NCBI GenBank assembly: GCA_032622095.1
Contig: CP136064.1
Span: 137,597,954 to 137,661,953, forward strand
Length of the DNA: 64,000 nt
Source of the DNA: Siphonodentalium dalli
Lineage: Eukaryota > Mollusca > Scaphopoda > Gadilida > Siphonodentaliidae
Direction: 5' to 3'
Position 1 is the first letter of the stretch. Every line of letters starts with the position of its first letter. This document shows, one piece after another, positions 24,029-35,829 of this stretch. Below the pieces are notes generated by a model. That model was not told the origin of the DNA, did no database searches, and worked only from the letters and a program-made list of their open reading frames with translations. The position numbers and the translations under genes are program-made.

Positions 24029-24970
24029 TAAAGGTACTCAATCCGGTTCGATGATCCCCATATAATCAGATTCCAACAACAACAACATCATACATTTGTA
24101 TTTAGAAAGGCTGCTTCAGTTACGGTATCAGAATTGATTAATTGCCCTAAAATAATACTAACCACTGTCAACTAAAGTATACAATTGCCTGACATATGTT
24201 ATTTATTAACATGTTGTTCTACAAAATTTGGCCTTATTATCAACAGAAAGCCTCTTGATTTTAGAGTTATCCATCTTCATCTGAAATTTGGTCCGAGACC
24301 GTGGGCCACTATTAATTCTTGATCGTGAAATAGTATATTTCAAAAATTGATATCTAATAACTCTGAGCTTTGATAGGTGGGTTCCTCGACTCGTACCAAA
24401 TATCTTTTACCCCCAAGTCCAAATAAATAGTAATGTGCGAGAGTTAATTCAGGGGGCCCTTAATCGGATTATGCATCTTTAAATTCAAATACAGTTTAAA
24501 GATGCATAATCCGATTAAGTGCCCCTCATTCACTATTTACATGCATATGGAATCGGGGGGGGGGGGGGTAAAAAATATTTTAATCAAGTCGAGGGACCCA
24601 CCTACATGTATCAAAGCTCAGAGTTATTATATATCGATTTTTGAAATTTTTATATTTATCACCATCGATACTTAATAGTGGCCCAGAAAAATTTGACGAG
24701 CCGACGGTCTCAGACCAAATTGCGGATGAAGATGGATAACTCTAAAATGAAGAGGCTTTGTGTTGATAATAAGGCAAAACTTCGTCGAACAGCATGTTGA
24801 TAAATATAACGTATCAGGCAATTTTATACTATACATGTAGTTGACAGTGGTTAGCATTATTTTTGGGCAATTAATCGATTCTGATAACAGTGAAGCAGCA
24901 TTTCTAAAAAAAATGTTGTTGTTGGAATCTAATTATATGGGGACCATCGAATCTGATTGAGCACCTTTAA
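24029..24970. mobile_element. 941-bp foldback element with ~450-bp arms
   Basis: Nearly the whole element is an inverted repeat. Outer ends are AAAGGTACTCAATCCGG and TTGAGCACCTTT. Arm words pair across the centre, for example CAACAACAACAT with ATGTTGTTGTTGG, GCTAACCACTG-like with CAGTGGTTAGC, and GAGTTATCCATCTTCATC with GATGAAGATGGATAACTC. The tip has perfect 20-bp arms (TAATCGGATTATGCATCTTT at 24461 and its complement at 24498) around a 17-base loop. A G-run at about 24547 is on one arm only. No coding sequence. Confidence 0.92.
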
Positions 24971-24999
24971 TAGTTAGCTATATGAGTTATATACTCATA

Positions 25000-25336
25000 A
25001 GGCGACACCAATTTTTAAGTCCGGTTTACGAACACCTCCTACAACTTTTTTTCCAAATTTTTTTACACGCGTACTGATTTTCATGTGCTGTCACATCCGG
25101 TTCTGCTTATGATCATTTGCAGATCCATATTTTCATGTATTTCATGACAATAAATTTCATTCGAAAAGTTTTTTTTCACAATTTTTGTAAAATTTATGTA
25201 AAATTTCAAGATTTACTTGATATAAATTGGGGGGACAATTTTTTTTATTTTTATTTTTTTCCCTCCTGCATCTACTTTTTTTCTCCCCACATCAGCCCAC
25301 ATGTTCGTAAACCAGACTTAAAAATTGGTGTCGCCT
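25000..25336 (-). mobile_element. MITE copy B, inverted relative to 17652-18041
   Basis: The ends AGGCGACACCAATTTTTAAG and CTTAAAAATTGGTGTCGCCT match copy A. The interior is the reverse complement of copy A (ACTTGATATAAATTGGGGGG, CCCTCCTGCATCTA, TTCTCCCCACAT). It is shorter by about 50 bp and non-coding. Confidence 0.9.
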
Positions 25337-26889
25337 AATAGACATTTAAACTTTGAAAATTGTAGGTTTCCGGATGATAACTTCAGTTTGTGTGATCATA
25401 TCTGAACCAAATGTGGTATGTAAGTTTATCAGACACAAATACAGGTCAAGTTCGAATATGGGTGTGCTCCGCCTATTTTTGCGAGAGTTATGGCCCTTTT
25501 TCGACATAGAATCGTGTTAATTTCGGGTTTCCGCATCATAATTTTAGTTTGTGTGACCAAATCTGAATCAAATTTGGTATGATAGTTTATTATCACCATT
25601 TCATGGGACACTGGTTGGATTGTTCTGAAATGTAGTATCGGATTTAGGGGTCCTTGATATATTTTTCAGACAAGCTGATGCCCCAATGAAGCCACTTTTT
25701 CTCACATTTGCTGAAATAGTATCCAAAACATCAACATATCAAGAGCCATTAGACTGAATTAGATAAAAAATATATCACTTGGGTCTGTTTAGGCTGGAAA
25801 ATACTCAAAATTTGTATAATTTTCTGCTATTATATCTGCATACTAGCCTTTTTGCTGAATCGTGAATGCCGGTTATATTGCCGTGTGAAATCCTAGCACC
25901 AGATAACATTGGGTATGTATATAGCATACCACCTGAAAATGGCTTGAATATCACATACCAAAGCGGGGTGGGGTGTGTGTGACACCCTCGTTGATCACAG
26001 TCTGTATTCTACAGGGTATGTTAACTGTTTCGAGTTGGTGCAATTAATGTGATTGTTTAATCTCTACCATCTGAAATCTATTTATAGTATATTTTGCTAT
26101 CTGATCAATTGCTACTGATATAAAAAACGATAAAGATGGTGTGTCTCTTTCCCAAATGTTCTGTTTACATGTACATTTGGGGGTTTATGAGTCAAATAAT
26201 AACAGGCAACATGTCCTTCTAACACTAAGAAATAATGTGTTCTTATGAACCAGGACAAAATATGACTATTTCTGGAGCATTACAGCACATTATTACAAAT
26301 CTATATTTGTAAGCAGTAAGATAATGACAGGAAACATGTCCTCAGACTAAGAAATAATTTTTTGGTGTGTATTTCACATCACAGCTCATGTGTATACTCA
26401 CATTAGTTTATGTCATTCAAAGGGAGAAACCCATTTAGAAAGTTTAAATGAGACAAAACTACCTCACTGTAGATGTAGTTGCAAGGTACAACATGTACAT
26501 GTATTCTGGTAAATGACATTGGAACTAAAATAATGATTTTTGTGTCCACCGGTATGTCATGTACCGGTATACATTGCAACTACATGTACATGTAACTTGC
26601 CTAACATACCATATACATGTATGAAGAGGGAATTTGCAAGTGTTTTTTAATCAAAATTTTAACCCAACTCTTGTTGTCAGTAAGTTTTTAACCCATGCAG
26701 GTTAATGAGTTTATATATTTATATATTACATGTGTTTCTATACATGTATTTTATCTTTAGTTAGTTTGTTGTCCTTGAATAAACTTGTATTGCTGCACAA
26801 TCAGTTTCCTTAATGTTCTATTATACTAAAACAACTCCATTGATAACAATACCCCTGCATCCCATCAAAATCTACTTCATTGCCATTCT
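25337..26889. other. Non-coding interval with diverged short duplications
   Basis: At about 25365-25440 and 25525-25590 two related segments (GTTTCCGGATGATAACTTCA and GTTTCCGCATCATAATTTTA, each followed by CAGTTTGTGTGA or TAGTTTGTGTGA) form a diverged duplication. A second pair around 26205 and 26330 shares ACATGTCCT and ACTAAGAAATAAT. No gene recognised. Confidence 0.55.
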
Positions 26890-27130
26890 CATCATTTCAC
26901 TTTGGTACCCCCACCCAGTTGTACCTTGGTGTTATTCACCCAGGTGTTCCTTGGTGTTTCCAACCCATGTGTACCTTGGTGTTTCCCACCCAGTTGTACC
27001 TTTGTGTTTTCTTACCCAGGTGTACCTTGGTGTTTTCTTACCCATGTGTACCTTGGTGTTTTCCTGCCCAGGTGTACCTTGGTGTTTCCTTACCTGGGTG
27101 TACCTTGGGGTTTTCTAACCCAGGTGCATC
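26890..27130 (+). repeat. 26-bp CAGGT minisatellite, forward half
   Basis: About nine units of roughly 26 bp with ACCCAGGTGTACCTTGGTGT followed by TTTCTT or TTCC. All are in plus orientation and end at CCCAGGTGCATCTCAATGGG. Open frames across it are repeat artefacts. Confidence 0.9.
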
Positions 27131-27685
27131 TCAATGGGGAAATCCACCTGGGTAAGAAAACACCAAGGTACACCGGCGTAAGAAAACACCAAGGTACACC
27201 TGGGTTGAAAACATCAAGGTACACCTGGTGGGGAACAAACAGGTAGGAAACACCAGGGTACACCTGGGTGAATAACACCAAGGTACACCTGGGTGGGAAA
27301 CACACAGGTATGAAACGCCAGGGTACACCTGGGTGAATAACACCAAGGTAACCTCGGTGGGAAACACCCAGGTAGGAAACATCAGGGTACACCTGGGTGA
27401 ATAACACCATGGTACACCTGGGTGGGGAAACACCCAGGTAGGAAACACCAGGGTACACCTGGTGTGAAACAACCAGGTAGGGTACACCTGGGTGTGGTCG
27501 CCTGGGTAATTACACCCAGGTTTATCCATACCAGGGTTTTTATCCAGTTTCAGGTGTGTAAATAATGGTAAAACCCAGGTTTCACGGGGTCTAGATGGTT
27601 GGTGGATGTCTTGGTAGATAGATTTATACCTGGGTTTCTGCCCAAAAAACCTGGGTGGATTTACCCAGGTACATTTTTATATGGG
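27131..27685 (-). repeat. CAGGT minisatellite, inverted half
   Basis: From 27131 the same unit runs as its reverse complement (AAGGTACACCTGGGTGAATA, ACACCCAGGTAGGAAACACC). Alternating subunits give a higher period near 60 bp. It degrades into scattered CCTGGGT words after 27490 and ends ACATTTTTATATGGG at 27685. Confidence 0.9.
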
Positions 27686-28470
27686 AAATGTTACATGACT
27701 TATTCTCGTTTGTTAAAACTTTCATAATATCAGTCGCATGCATTTTTAGATTCTGGGTATGTCCCTAGCAACCCTTACCACCCCTGTAAGAATGAAATAT
27801 GTTTAAATTCCAATCATGCCCACATTAACAACAACTATTATAATTGTTTTCATGAAGAAAATACTACATGGTGCAGTTTAGTTAGTTAAAATTGCCAAAA
27901 TGTCAGTCATATGTACAATTTTTAATTTCGGGTATGTCCCTAGCAACCGATACCACCCCTGTAAGTAAGAGATATGGTAATTTTCCAGTCATTCCCACAC
28001 AACCAACAACTATTATAATGGTTTTCACCATAAAAATGCTACATGGTGTCGTATAGTTTGTAAAACTGCCATTATATCGGCCATATGTACATTACTTAAT
28101 GTCCCTAGCAACCTTTATCACCCCTATAAGTAAGAAATATGGTAATTTTTCAGTCAGGTCCACACTAGCAACAACTATTATAACTATTTTCAGCTTAAGA
28201 TCCTATATGGTGTATATGTTGTAGTTTAATTTGTTAAAACTGCCATAATATGATCATATGTATATTTTTCGATTTTGGGTATGTCCTTAGCAACCGTTAC
28301 CATCATGTAAGTACGAAATATGGTATTTTTTCTGTCAGGTCTACACTAACAACTAGAATAATTGTTTTCACCATAAAAATGCTACATGACATAGTTTAAT
28401 TTCTTAAAACTGCCACAATATCCGTCATATGTGCATTTCTTTTATGTCGGGTAGTTGCATAGCAACCGTT
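27686..28470 (+). repeat. ~170-bp satellite, right part
   Basis: Units marked by GTCCCTAGCAACC-like words at 27761, 27935, 28101, 28283 and about 28455 (spacing 166-182 bp). Each has AACAACTATTATAATGGTTT, ACCATAAAAATGCTACATGG and CATAATATC-GTCATATGTAC blocks. The first unit lacks its beginning, which is found at 10615-10700. Confidence 0.88.
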
Positions 28471-28929
28471 GCTAAGGAAGGACCTCCCGCGAATGCTTCC
28501 ATATCTGAAAATGATCAGTTTTGTATAAGGAACATATGTGGCAAGTTTCATGCTTGGATCACCTTTTGAACAATTCTTGTGTATTTCTACACCAAGCGCC
28601 TGGACTATATTGAGTTATGAATAAAAAAATAAAACTAATCAGTCATATTGCACAGTCTGACGATTGCAGCTTGTAACATACTAATATTTAGGTCGATATT
28701 GTTTTATTTAATATAACAAACATGTACTTAATGTAGACTATACCCTATCATTTAGCGAAGACATTTTCTGTTAAAGTTGACGTCGCCAGTGACGTTGTTG
28801 ACGTAATAGGTTTGTATTGTTCAAGAACAATACACATTTGTTTATTGAACGTTTCAATCATTCTGTATTTTTGGTGTATTTCGCACAAATAAGCTACAGG
28901 GTGTTCAATAAATATGCGTAATGGCTTGG
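28471..28929. other. Non-coding spacer, nothing recognised
   Basis: No repeat, coding or RNA-gene signal noticed. Confidence 0.4.
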
Positions 28930-29292
28930 TGACAACGTTCTTCTATAGTCCCACGTTTGTCGATGAAATATGATAGCGCAATACATCAAACTGTGTATAC
29001 TGGTATCAAACCACTTTGTTTTCATCTCAGTGAGTCAGCCAAAGATAGTTTGCTAAGAACCAACAGTGGACTCCCGGTCCGTAAATTGTCGTAATAACTG
29101 GGCGAACACATGGCGAATGGCGACAATGTCTCATATCCACACGTTTCAATGAAGATTAACGATCATGGGATGAAACGGTCCGTGTAATTGTAATAGTTGT
29201 TCTCGAAATTTGGTATTGTATAGATATGTAATCATCCGTCACTGCTCAGCATCAGTTCATTGTTTACCGTGTTGTTGTTGTAAACATCGAAG
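28930..29292 (+). repeat. Dispersed repeat X, part left of LINE copy 3
   Basis: CTTGGTGACAACGTTCT, CATGGCGAATGGCGACAATG, ATCCACACGTTTCA and GTTGTTGTTGT-AACATCGAAG match the copy at 39005-39345 in order and orientation. It is interrupted after ACATCGAAG by LINE copy 3 and resumes at about 32285. Confidence 0.85.
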
Positions 29293-29309
29293 ACAGTGTG
29301 ATAAATCAT

Positions 29310-30240
29310 TTTTTGGGTTGAATTGTCGTAGTTTGAATGCAAACTGGGATAAATTAAATAGCCTACTACTAAGTATTCAAAGTAGCCAAAATCTCTTGGA
29401 TATTATTGCTCTCACATAAATATTTAAGGTACACGAAACTGAATTTGAGCTAACTGGGTACCATAACCTCGAATTTAAAACTCGTCCAGAAAGGGATAAT
29501 GGGAGAGGAGGAGTTGGCCTATTCATCCGCGACAGTCTAGTGTATATACTGAGGAAAGATTTGTCTATATTTAAACCACACATCATAGAAACTATATTTG
29601 TTGAGATAAATCCAGGATGCACAAATTCATACCGAGTTGGATGTATATAGGCCCAACACTGCACCACGCGCTGACCTTAATATCTTTACGAAAGATATTG
29701 AAGGTATTATGGGTGAAATAAATAAATCAAATCTTAAGGCATTTTATTTGGCGACTTTAATATTGATTTACTCAAATTTGAAACCCACGAGAAAACGGAC
29801 AATTTCTTAAGTAATATATTTTCCTTTGGTTTCATACCTAGTATAACTAGGCCGACACGATTTGCCGAACATTCGGCAACCCTCATAGACCATATATATA
29901 TACCAACAGTGCAACTGCGGGCAGCAAATCTGGTATAATACTCACTGATGTATCGGACCATCTCGCTATCTTCTTTCTCGAACCATCACGAGGCACAGAA
30001 CCTTCACGTACGCCGGATGGTGACAACATAAAACCATATGGAGTCTTTAATGACAAAAATACTAGAACTTTCAAAAATATATTTAAAAATTGTAACTTTC
30101 AGCCAGTCTTAAACTGTAAATCAGTGAACGAGTCATATGATATGTTCTTGGAACCCTATATGGATGCCTTTGAAACGAACATAGTGCAAATTACTCAAAT
30201 TATCTTCTTTACAGGGAAACAGATGTATTAAAATTACCCC
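29310..30240 (+). pseudogene. LINE copy 3 APE-type endonuclease domain (broken)
   Basis: Reading in three frames gives an APE-like endonuclease. LNCRSLNANWDKL (metal-binding Asn region) runs to DIIALT and then breaks. RGGVGLFIRDSLVY follows to a TAG at about 29648. The next frame gives the GDFN motif at about 29753, RPTRFAEHSATLIDHIY, and VSDHLAIFF with the catalytic SDH. The enzyme would nick the target DNA to prime reverse transcription. There are at least two frame breaks and one stop. Confidence 0.85.
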
Positions 30241-30301
30241 CACTAATGAACAAGAAATCATACTGACTTGCCTAAATTTAAAAAGCAAAAATAGCAAAGA
30301 C

Positions 30302-31342
30302 GTGCATGGTTTAACGAGTAAGATAATGAAGGCAACGGTAGAAGAGATAGCAATCGCCTTAAAACATATATTCAATTTATCACTCAAATATGGCATATTC
30401 CCCCAAAAAATGAAATTGTCCCGAGTTGTCCCGATCTACAAAAGCGGTAATAATGATGAATTCAGTAATTATAGACCCATTAGTATATTGCCTTGTTTCT
30501 CAAAAATATTGGAAAAAATAATGTCTAAAAGATTGGTAGATTTCTTAAATGATAACGATACCCTGTATGAACATCAGTATGGTTTCAGAAAAAGTCACTC
30601 AACAATACATCCCGTTATGCACTTACTTGAAGATATAGTCGAACAAAATGATGAACCCACTCGAGACTCCACCTTAGCCATTTTCATTGACCTTTCAAAA
30701 GCTTTTGATACAATTAGTCATGATATCCTACTAAGTAAAATGGATCACTATGGAATACGTGGCATTGCAAATGATTGGTTCAGAGACTATATGTCCGAAA
30801 GACGACAGTTTACTGACTTCAATGGTAGTATTTCTAGTCTTAAGGGTATACTCAACGGAGTGCCCCAGGGCTCCATACTCGGTCCGACAATTTTCCTCAT
30901 TTACGTGAATAATAAGTCTGCTGCAACTTCATTGAAATTGTTATCATTCGCCGATGATACTACGCTATACACATCCGGCAATAACGGCCATCTTATTGAA
31001 AACATCGTGAACAATGAGCTAAAAGATGTCTACAAATGGTGTTGTTGTAACTGCCTATTCATAAACAAAACTAAAAGTAAATATATGCTTCTTCATCCAA
31101 AAAACAATGACGACAAATGGAATTTTCTAAAGATATACACAAACGACGTAGAACTCAAGCGTGTTGGAAACAAAAGTGATGAAACATCCCTAAAATTTCT
31201 CGGAATTACAATCGATGAAAACCTCACGTTTAAAGACCATACTTCGGCGGTATGTTCTAAAATGGCAAGAGCCCTATATGGTATGAACAAAGTGAGGAAA
31301 TTTTCCCAGGAGATGCCATTCGAACGCTATATTATGCCTTAA
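30302..31342 (+). pseudogene. LINE copy 3 reverse transcriptase
   Basis: 346 open residues hold a complete RT core: NYRPISILPCFSKILEKIM, YGFRKSHSTIH, motif A IFIDLSKAFDTISHD, motif B GVPQGSILGPTIFLIYVN and motif C LSFADDTTLY, with thumb residues GITIDENLTFKDH. The catalytic Asp residues (DLSKAFD, FADD) are all present. The frame ends early at 31342 after EMPFERYIMP, and the C-terminal domain continues in another frame. The first ATG shown is internal to the original ORF2. Confidence 0.92.
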
Positions 31343-31833
31343 TTCAAAGCCGTCTTGTCTATGGAATTCAAATTTGGGGGCACTCAGTATCATCCAATAA
31401 GGTCTTCCTACTACAAAAGAGAGCTATCAGAACAATAAGCTATGCCAAATACAACAGCCACACTGAACCCTTATTCAAAAAAAGAAATATTTTGAAATTC
31501 AGAGATTTGCATGCCTGTCATGTTAGTCTGTTTATGTATGATTGGACACATTTTAACCTACCGGCATCATTTCTAACAGCATTTGACAACAATATATAAA
31601 TCACCAGACAATCTGGATGCATTAGGGAAATTAAATCACTAACGAAATTCTCAGAGGTTTTACCTAAACATTCATTCCCAAGATTATGGAATGAAACTGA
31701 CAAAAAACTAAAATCAATTGAAAGCCGACTAAACTTTAAATATCAAATGAAGGTCAATGTTATCAATGCTTATGATGCAAACTTTAAATGTAAAAACAAA
31801 ACTTGCAGAGAATGTTTTCCTCTCAAAAGCTCA
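31343..31833 (+). pseudogene. LINE copy 3 C-terminal domain
   Basis: After a frameshift at about 31335 the reading continues with YALIQSRLVYGIQIWGH and RAIRTISYAKYNSHTEPLFK, then a stop near 31599. It resumes in SLTKFSEVLPKHSFPRLWNE and ends with a cysteine cluster CKNKTCRECFPLKSS at about 31833. This is the usual tail of such ORF2 proteins. Confidence 0.82.
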
Positions 31834-32284
31834 TAATTAAACTACATATACTTAACTCCCGAGTAACAAGCCAACACCCTCCCCGGTCGTGAGTGCTGAT
31901 TACCCTGACAACTCGCCCTCATTGGACCCTGCTAACACGATTTAAATATCACATACGCATTATCATTGTTACTTAAGCAGGATCCAACTTACTATTATAA
32001 AGTGTTCTTTAAATTGCCGTGCACACGCCTACATAGCCATAACTATACGCTACAATGTACTTAATACAATATTTTGATATTATAAATTACATTATTTTCT
32101 TATTAGCACATCAATTTGAGATTATGCCATTGATATATTAGTTATTATATTGACAACGGGGGTGACAGGAAGACAGCCAATCCTGGTTATGCCACTCCCA
32201 CACAATAATTACACTTGATTTTTGAAATATTATTGTTGATTTGTTGTAAACTAATTATTGTGTGAATAAAACATCTACATCTAA
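31834..32284 (+). other. LINE copy 3 3' UTR
   Basis: About 440 bp without coding sequence. It ends TATTGTGTGAATAAA, a polyadenylation-type signal, followed by the ACATCT-containing right flank. No poly(A) tail is left. Confidence 0.7.
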
Positions 32285-32430
32285 AGCTCTTGTTAATTAC
32301 TTTGGCGCATACAGTATATTCTCTCATGTACATAGACGTACATGTGTGTGCTTCAAGACTTTCAGAACACTGTCAACTAGATTGAATGGTCAAGTTAAAA
32401 AAAAAGGCAACACTGACAACATTCTAATAT
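32285..32430 (+). repeat. Dispersed repeat X, part right of LINE copy 3
   Basis: AAGCTCTTG, GTACATGTGTGTGCTTCAAG and ACACTGTCAACTAGATTGAA continue the X sequence, matching 39340-39440 (AAGCTCATG, GGGCTTTAAAACACTCAGAG, ACAGTCAACTGGGAGTGG). Confidence 0.8.
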
Positions 32431-33489
32431 AAATAGTAATAGCTGCTACGTTGTTGTTATTATTATTATCACTATAGTGGGTTGACATCGAAGATCCTGT
32501 GTATTATTACAGCACATGTACCTTATCCTGTTGTGTCAGTAAATGTATCTGTGTTTTGACAGTCACAGCACTGTCAATTTCAATATGAACACTGAGACGA
32601 ATGAAGACAAGTCATAGCCGACAGTTCGTAGTGGCAGCCTCGAATACAACCCAGTTGTCACAATTTAGTGGAAAATACCAATGATTAAGCCGGTTTTCGC
32701 AGATTTGGAACTTGTCCGTTCACATAGGAACAGAAGTCAGTCAGTTTTAACATTATTCCACAACTGTATAGCTCAAATCCCCCCCCCAAAACAATTGTGT
32801 ATTCAGCGCGGCAATGTCATTGAGAAAGAAGTTCGTAAGTGGTAAAGTTAACGACTCACGAAAATAACGTAATTGTATTACAGACGCAACACAAGACGGG
32901 TCTGTGCATCGCAAATAATGATTATACCGGACCATTGCACTTTATGGAATCACTGCCGTATATAATTTTGTCGCCGATAAATATATTGTTGAGCTGTAAC
33001 GGCATGAACTTGGAAACACGCACCTTTTTAACTTTGATCCTGATCAGGGGCCATAAAATAACCGTGATTTACCGTACAACTGATGAAACGGTATGGGACG
33101 ATCGGATTGTGACGGTCCAACACCGTCAAACCGACAATATTTTCTAACAGTGTGGTAATGTTTCCAACAACACCCACTGAGGTTATTTTCTTTACAAAGG
33201 CTTAAGGCCAAACAAAGCCGCCGTTCTGATGGAATTCATTATGAACACATTAGTTTTTAACTGTTTAATCAAGTTATCTGTCAAAAACATTTTCCTTTTC
33301 CGCTAAAAAGGTGTTCTTTCACTTTATAAAGGGCATCCGAAGCCCAGAACTCGTTCGACTGCCTTCGGACAATTACCCTTCTTCCATGCTTATACATGTT
33401 ATTTGAGAGACTAATCTTACACTGTTAGAAAAATACCCATCGTTTCAAAGTTGTCATACCGCGCAACATCGCTGCCAACCTTGGACCGT
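32431..33489. other. Non-coding interval; an inverted piece of repeat X at its end
   Basis: 33410-33489 (TAGAAAAATACCCATCGTTT, CATACCGCGCAACATCGCTG) is the inverted counterpart of 38813-38890. No gene supported; the open frame at 32839-33147 has no recognisable motif. Confidence 0.5.
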
Positions 33490-34870
33490 TATACATACGG
33501 TCAGTCATGTTCCACGGTAGAAAACCGTTTAAATAACTGGCAGACTGTAACCAGTAACTGTCAAACCGTTGTCAGTTTGTATGGTTCAATACCGTTTAAT
33601 TAATATCAAGATCATACTAGTAAATATTAACGGATACACCAATGGTATTTTTCAGTGGTCAACACGAATGTTTTGCTCTTAATTGGTAAATTTTTCAAAT
33701 TTCCATGGTAACAATATTATTCCCGGTAGGCATTCATGTGATTTTAGAATGGTCGAAATTAGTTTTATTCGTAACTGAAAAATACATCTTAGTTCTTCTA
33801 TTACAAGCATAGTTTTTATGAAACTTGAATACTCAATGTATAAAGTAACATAAAATACTTGTGAAACTTTGAAGTCTGAAGAGAATCAAACTTGTTATCT
33901 ACCTCGTGGGGTTTAGTACAGATAAAGACTGTGCACTCGTGATGTGTTCAACTTTCACTGAATACTGTATAAATAATGGCTGTAAATAAAAAACGATAGC
34001 AGCTGAAAATCATCGCGCACAGTTATTGCGGGATCTGCTGTTATCTTTAAGGTTTCATTCTCAACTAGCTGATATACTGATATATTGTCATGATGTGCTG
34101 ACTCACCTGTTAAAACACAAACTGTGTTTACAAGTGACTAAACAATTTCACGCCTTACATGTTACCAAAAAGTATGCCATTAAGATGTTTTACTTTTACA
34201 TGTACATACATTTGAGTTTTAACTGTGATACACGTAGCTTTGTTCTGTTTGGTATTAAAATGGCATGCCAATGCATGTTTTAGAATGGTCGATATTAGTA
34301 TTACTCGTGACTGAATACTGATGCGTTTGCTTTTCCGCTTTTAATAATATCTTCTTTTTTTATTTACATCCATATTTCTACAGTAGTCAGTGAATGGTGA
34401 ACACATCACGCGTGCGCAGCCTTTACCTGGAATAAATTCCACGAGGCAGATAACAAGTTTGATCCTCTTCAAACTGCAAAGTTTCATAAAGTGTTGTCTA
34501 TCACTTTATGCATTGAGGATTTACGTTTCATCAAAACTATGATCGTAATAGAGGAACTATAATGTATATTTCAGCTACGAATAATACTAGTTTAGACCAT
34601 TCTAAATCATATTAATCGTAATGCCTACCGGGAAATCATATTGTCACCATGGAACTGTGCTAATTCTATGGTAAGTTAGCAAATTAAGAGCAAAACATTT
34701 GTGTTGACCCGTGAAAAATGCCACTGGTCTGACCTTTATTAGTTACGGTCTTGATATTAATTAAACGGTGTTGAACCGTAGAAATTACAACGGTCTGACA
34801 GTTACAGATTACAGACTGCCAGTTACTTAAATAGTTTTGTACCGTGGAACATGCTACAGTCTGACCATAT
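33490..34870. mobile_element. 1.4-kb foldback element with ~500-bp arms
   Basis: The left arm 33490-33998 and right arm 34351-34870 are inverted copies. Examples: TCATGTTCCACGGTAGAAAA with the complement at about 34835-34855, GTTTAATTAATATCAAGA, TTTTGCTCTTAATTGGTAAA, TCCCGGTAGGCATT, AACTTGTTATCTACCTCGTGG. Arm divergence is about 10-15% by eye. The ~350-bp spacer (34110-34270) carries a piece related to repeat X in inverse orientation (GTGTTTACAAGTGA, TAACTGTGATACACGTAGCT). Non-coding. Confidence 0.9.
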
Positions 34871-35829
34871 GATCATAATGTTTAGCAATAACACCTACAT
34901 GGGTACGTTGCTCTATATGGCGTAATACATATACAGGATATAACAATAGATTTAAAAAAAATTAAGCATTCTATCATATAACATCTAAACATACAATCAT
35001 AACAAAATGTATGCCATGGACAGCAGCGTGAATTTCGTTACTTATTCCTTATTCAAAAAATTTGGGAAAATATGGCAAATGACCATGGCAACATCTTAAG
35101 TAGTGTTTCGTGTGGGATATAACTAATTCGCCAAATGTTGTATAATGCTTTATTTCAACCTGGAACAAGAGAGAAATATGTGTAAGTATAGAGACATGGA
35201 AATACCATACGCATGTGACATAATATATAACAATAAACACACTAGCCACTGCGAACTTCGAAACATCAAATCCTATTGCACCAATTTCATCATTAGTAGA
35301 CGCTGAACAATAATATAGTTGGTAGTATGAAAGCCACTTTGTAACATCTGAATTTGAGAAAGAGTATGTCAATATCACAACATGTTCATAACAGACCGAG
35401 GGGTCATTGGAACAAATAAATCGGTGGAAATAACAAGCGCACTATATATTCCCTGGAACACATGCCCGAAAGACCTTTCACTGGAGACACCCATTTTGAA
35501 CACCGTACCAAGTTTACGAACGGTATTATGTTCATTGTCACAGAGTGCATGAATAATCAGAGTATATTTTGCGACCCACAATCAACATAATACTCACGCA
35601 TCGGCGGGATTAGGAATGAGAATATATAAGTCAGTAAGTGTGAATGATTGAAGAAAAGTTTGGCGTGTGAGCCGACATCATGAATTGTGAGGCAGAAAGT
35701 ACAAAATATCATTAACACCGCGTCAAATTCACGCGCACAAGGCTGTCCAAACGTACATACTTATGTTGGTTCATAGAAACAGGTCACTTTTATGAACGAC
35801 AATTTAATCTGTCGCCTAGCGATACAAGT
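34871..35829. other. Non-coding interval, nothing firm
   Basis: A short match to the following array (AATTTGGGAAAATATGGCAA, about 35058) is the only repeat seen. Minus-strand open frames at 35049 and 35375 are unsupported. Confidence 0.45.

Larger units (their letters stand above)
29293..32284 (+). mobile_element. LINE copy 3, nearly complete ORF2, inserted in repeat X
   Basis: This non-LTR retrotransposon belongs to a different family from copies 1 and 2. It begins exactly at the endonuclease start (about 29310), carries EN, RT and C-terminal domains, and ends after GTGTGAATAAA at about 32270. It is flanked by ACATCGAAG on the left and ACATCTAAAG on the right, which I read as a target-site duplication. 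The uninterrupted target is visible at about 39335. Several stops and frameshifts make it inactive. No ORF1 is present. Confidence 0.88.

Noticed and set aside
26813-27529. Open frames with VPWCF/VYLGV repeats
   Set aside because: They translate the CAGGT minisatellite in several frames and on both strands, with no start context or domain.
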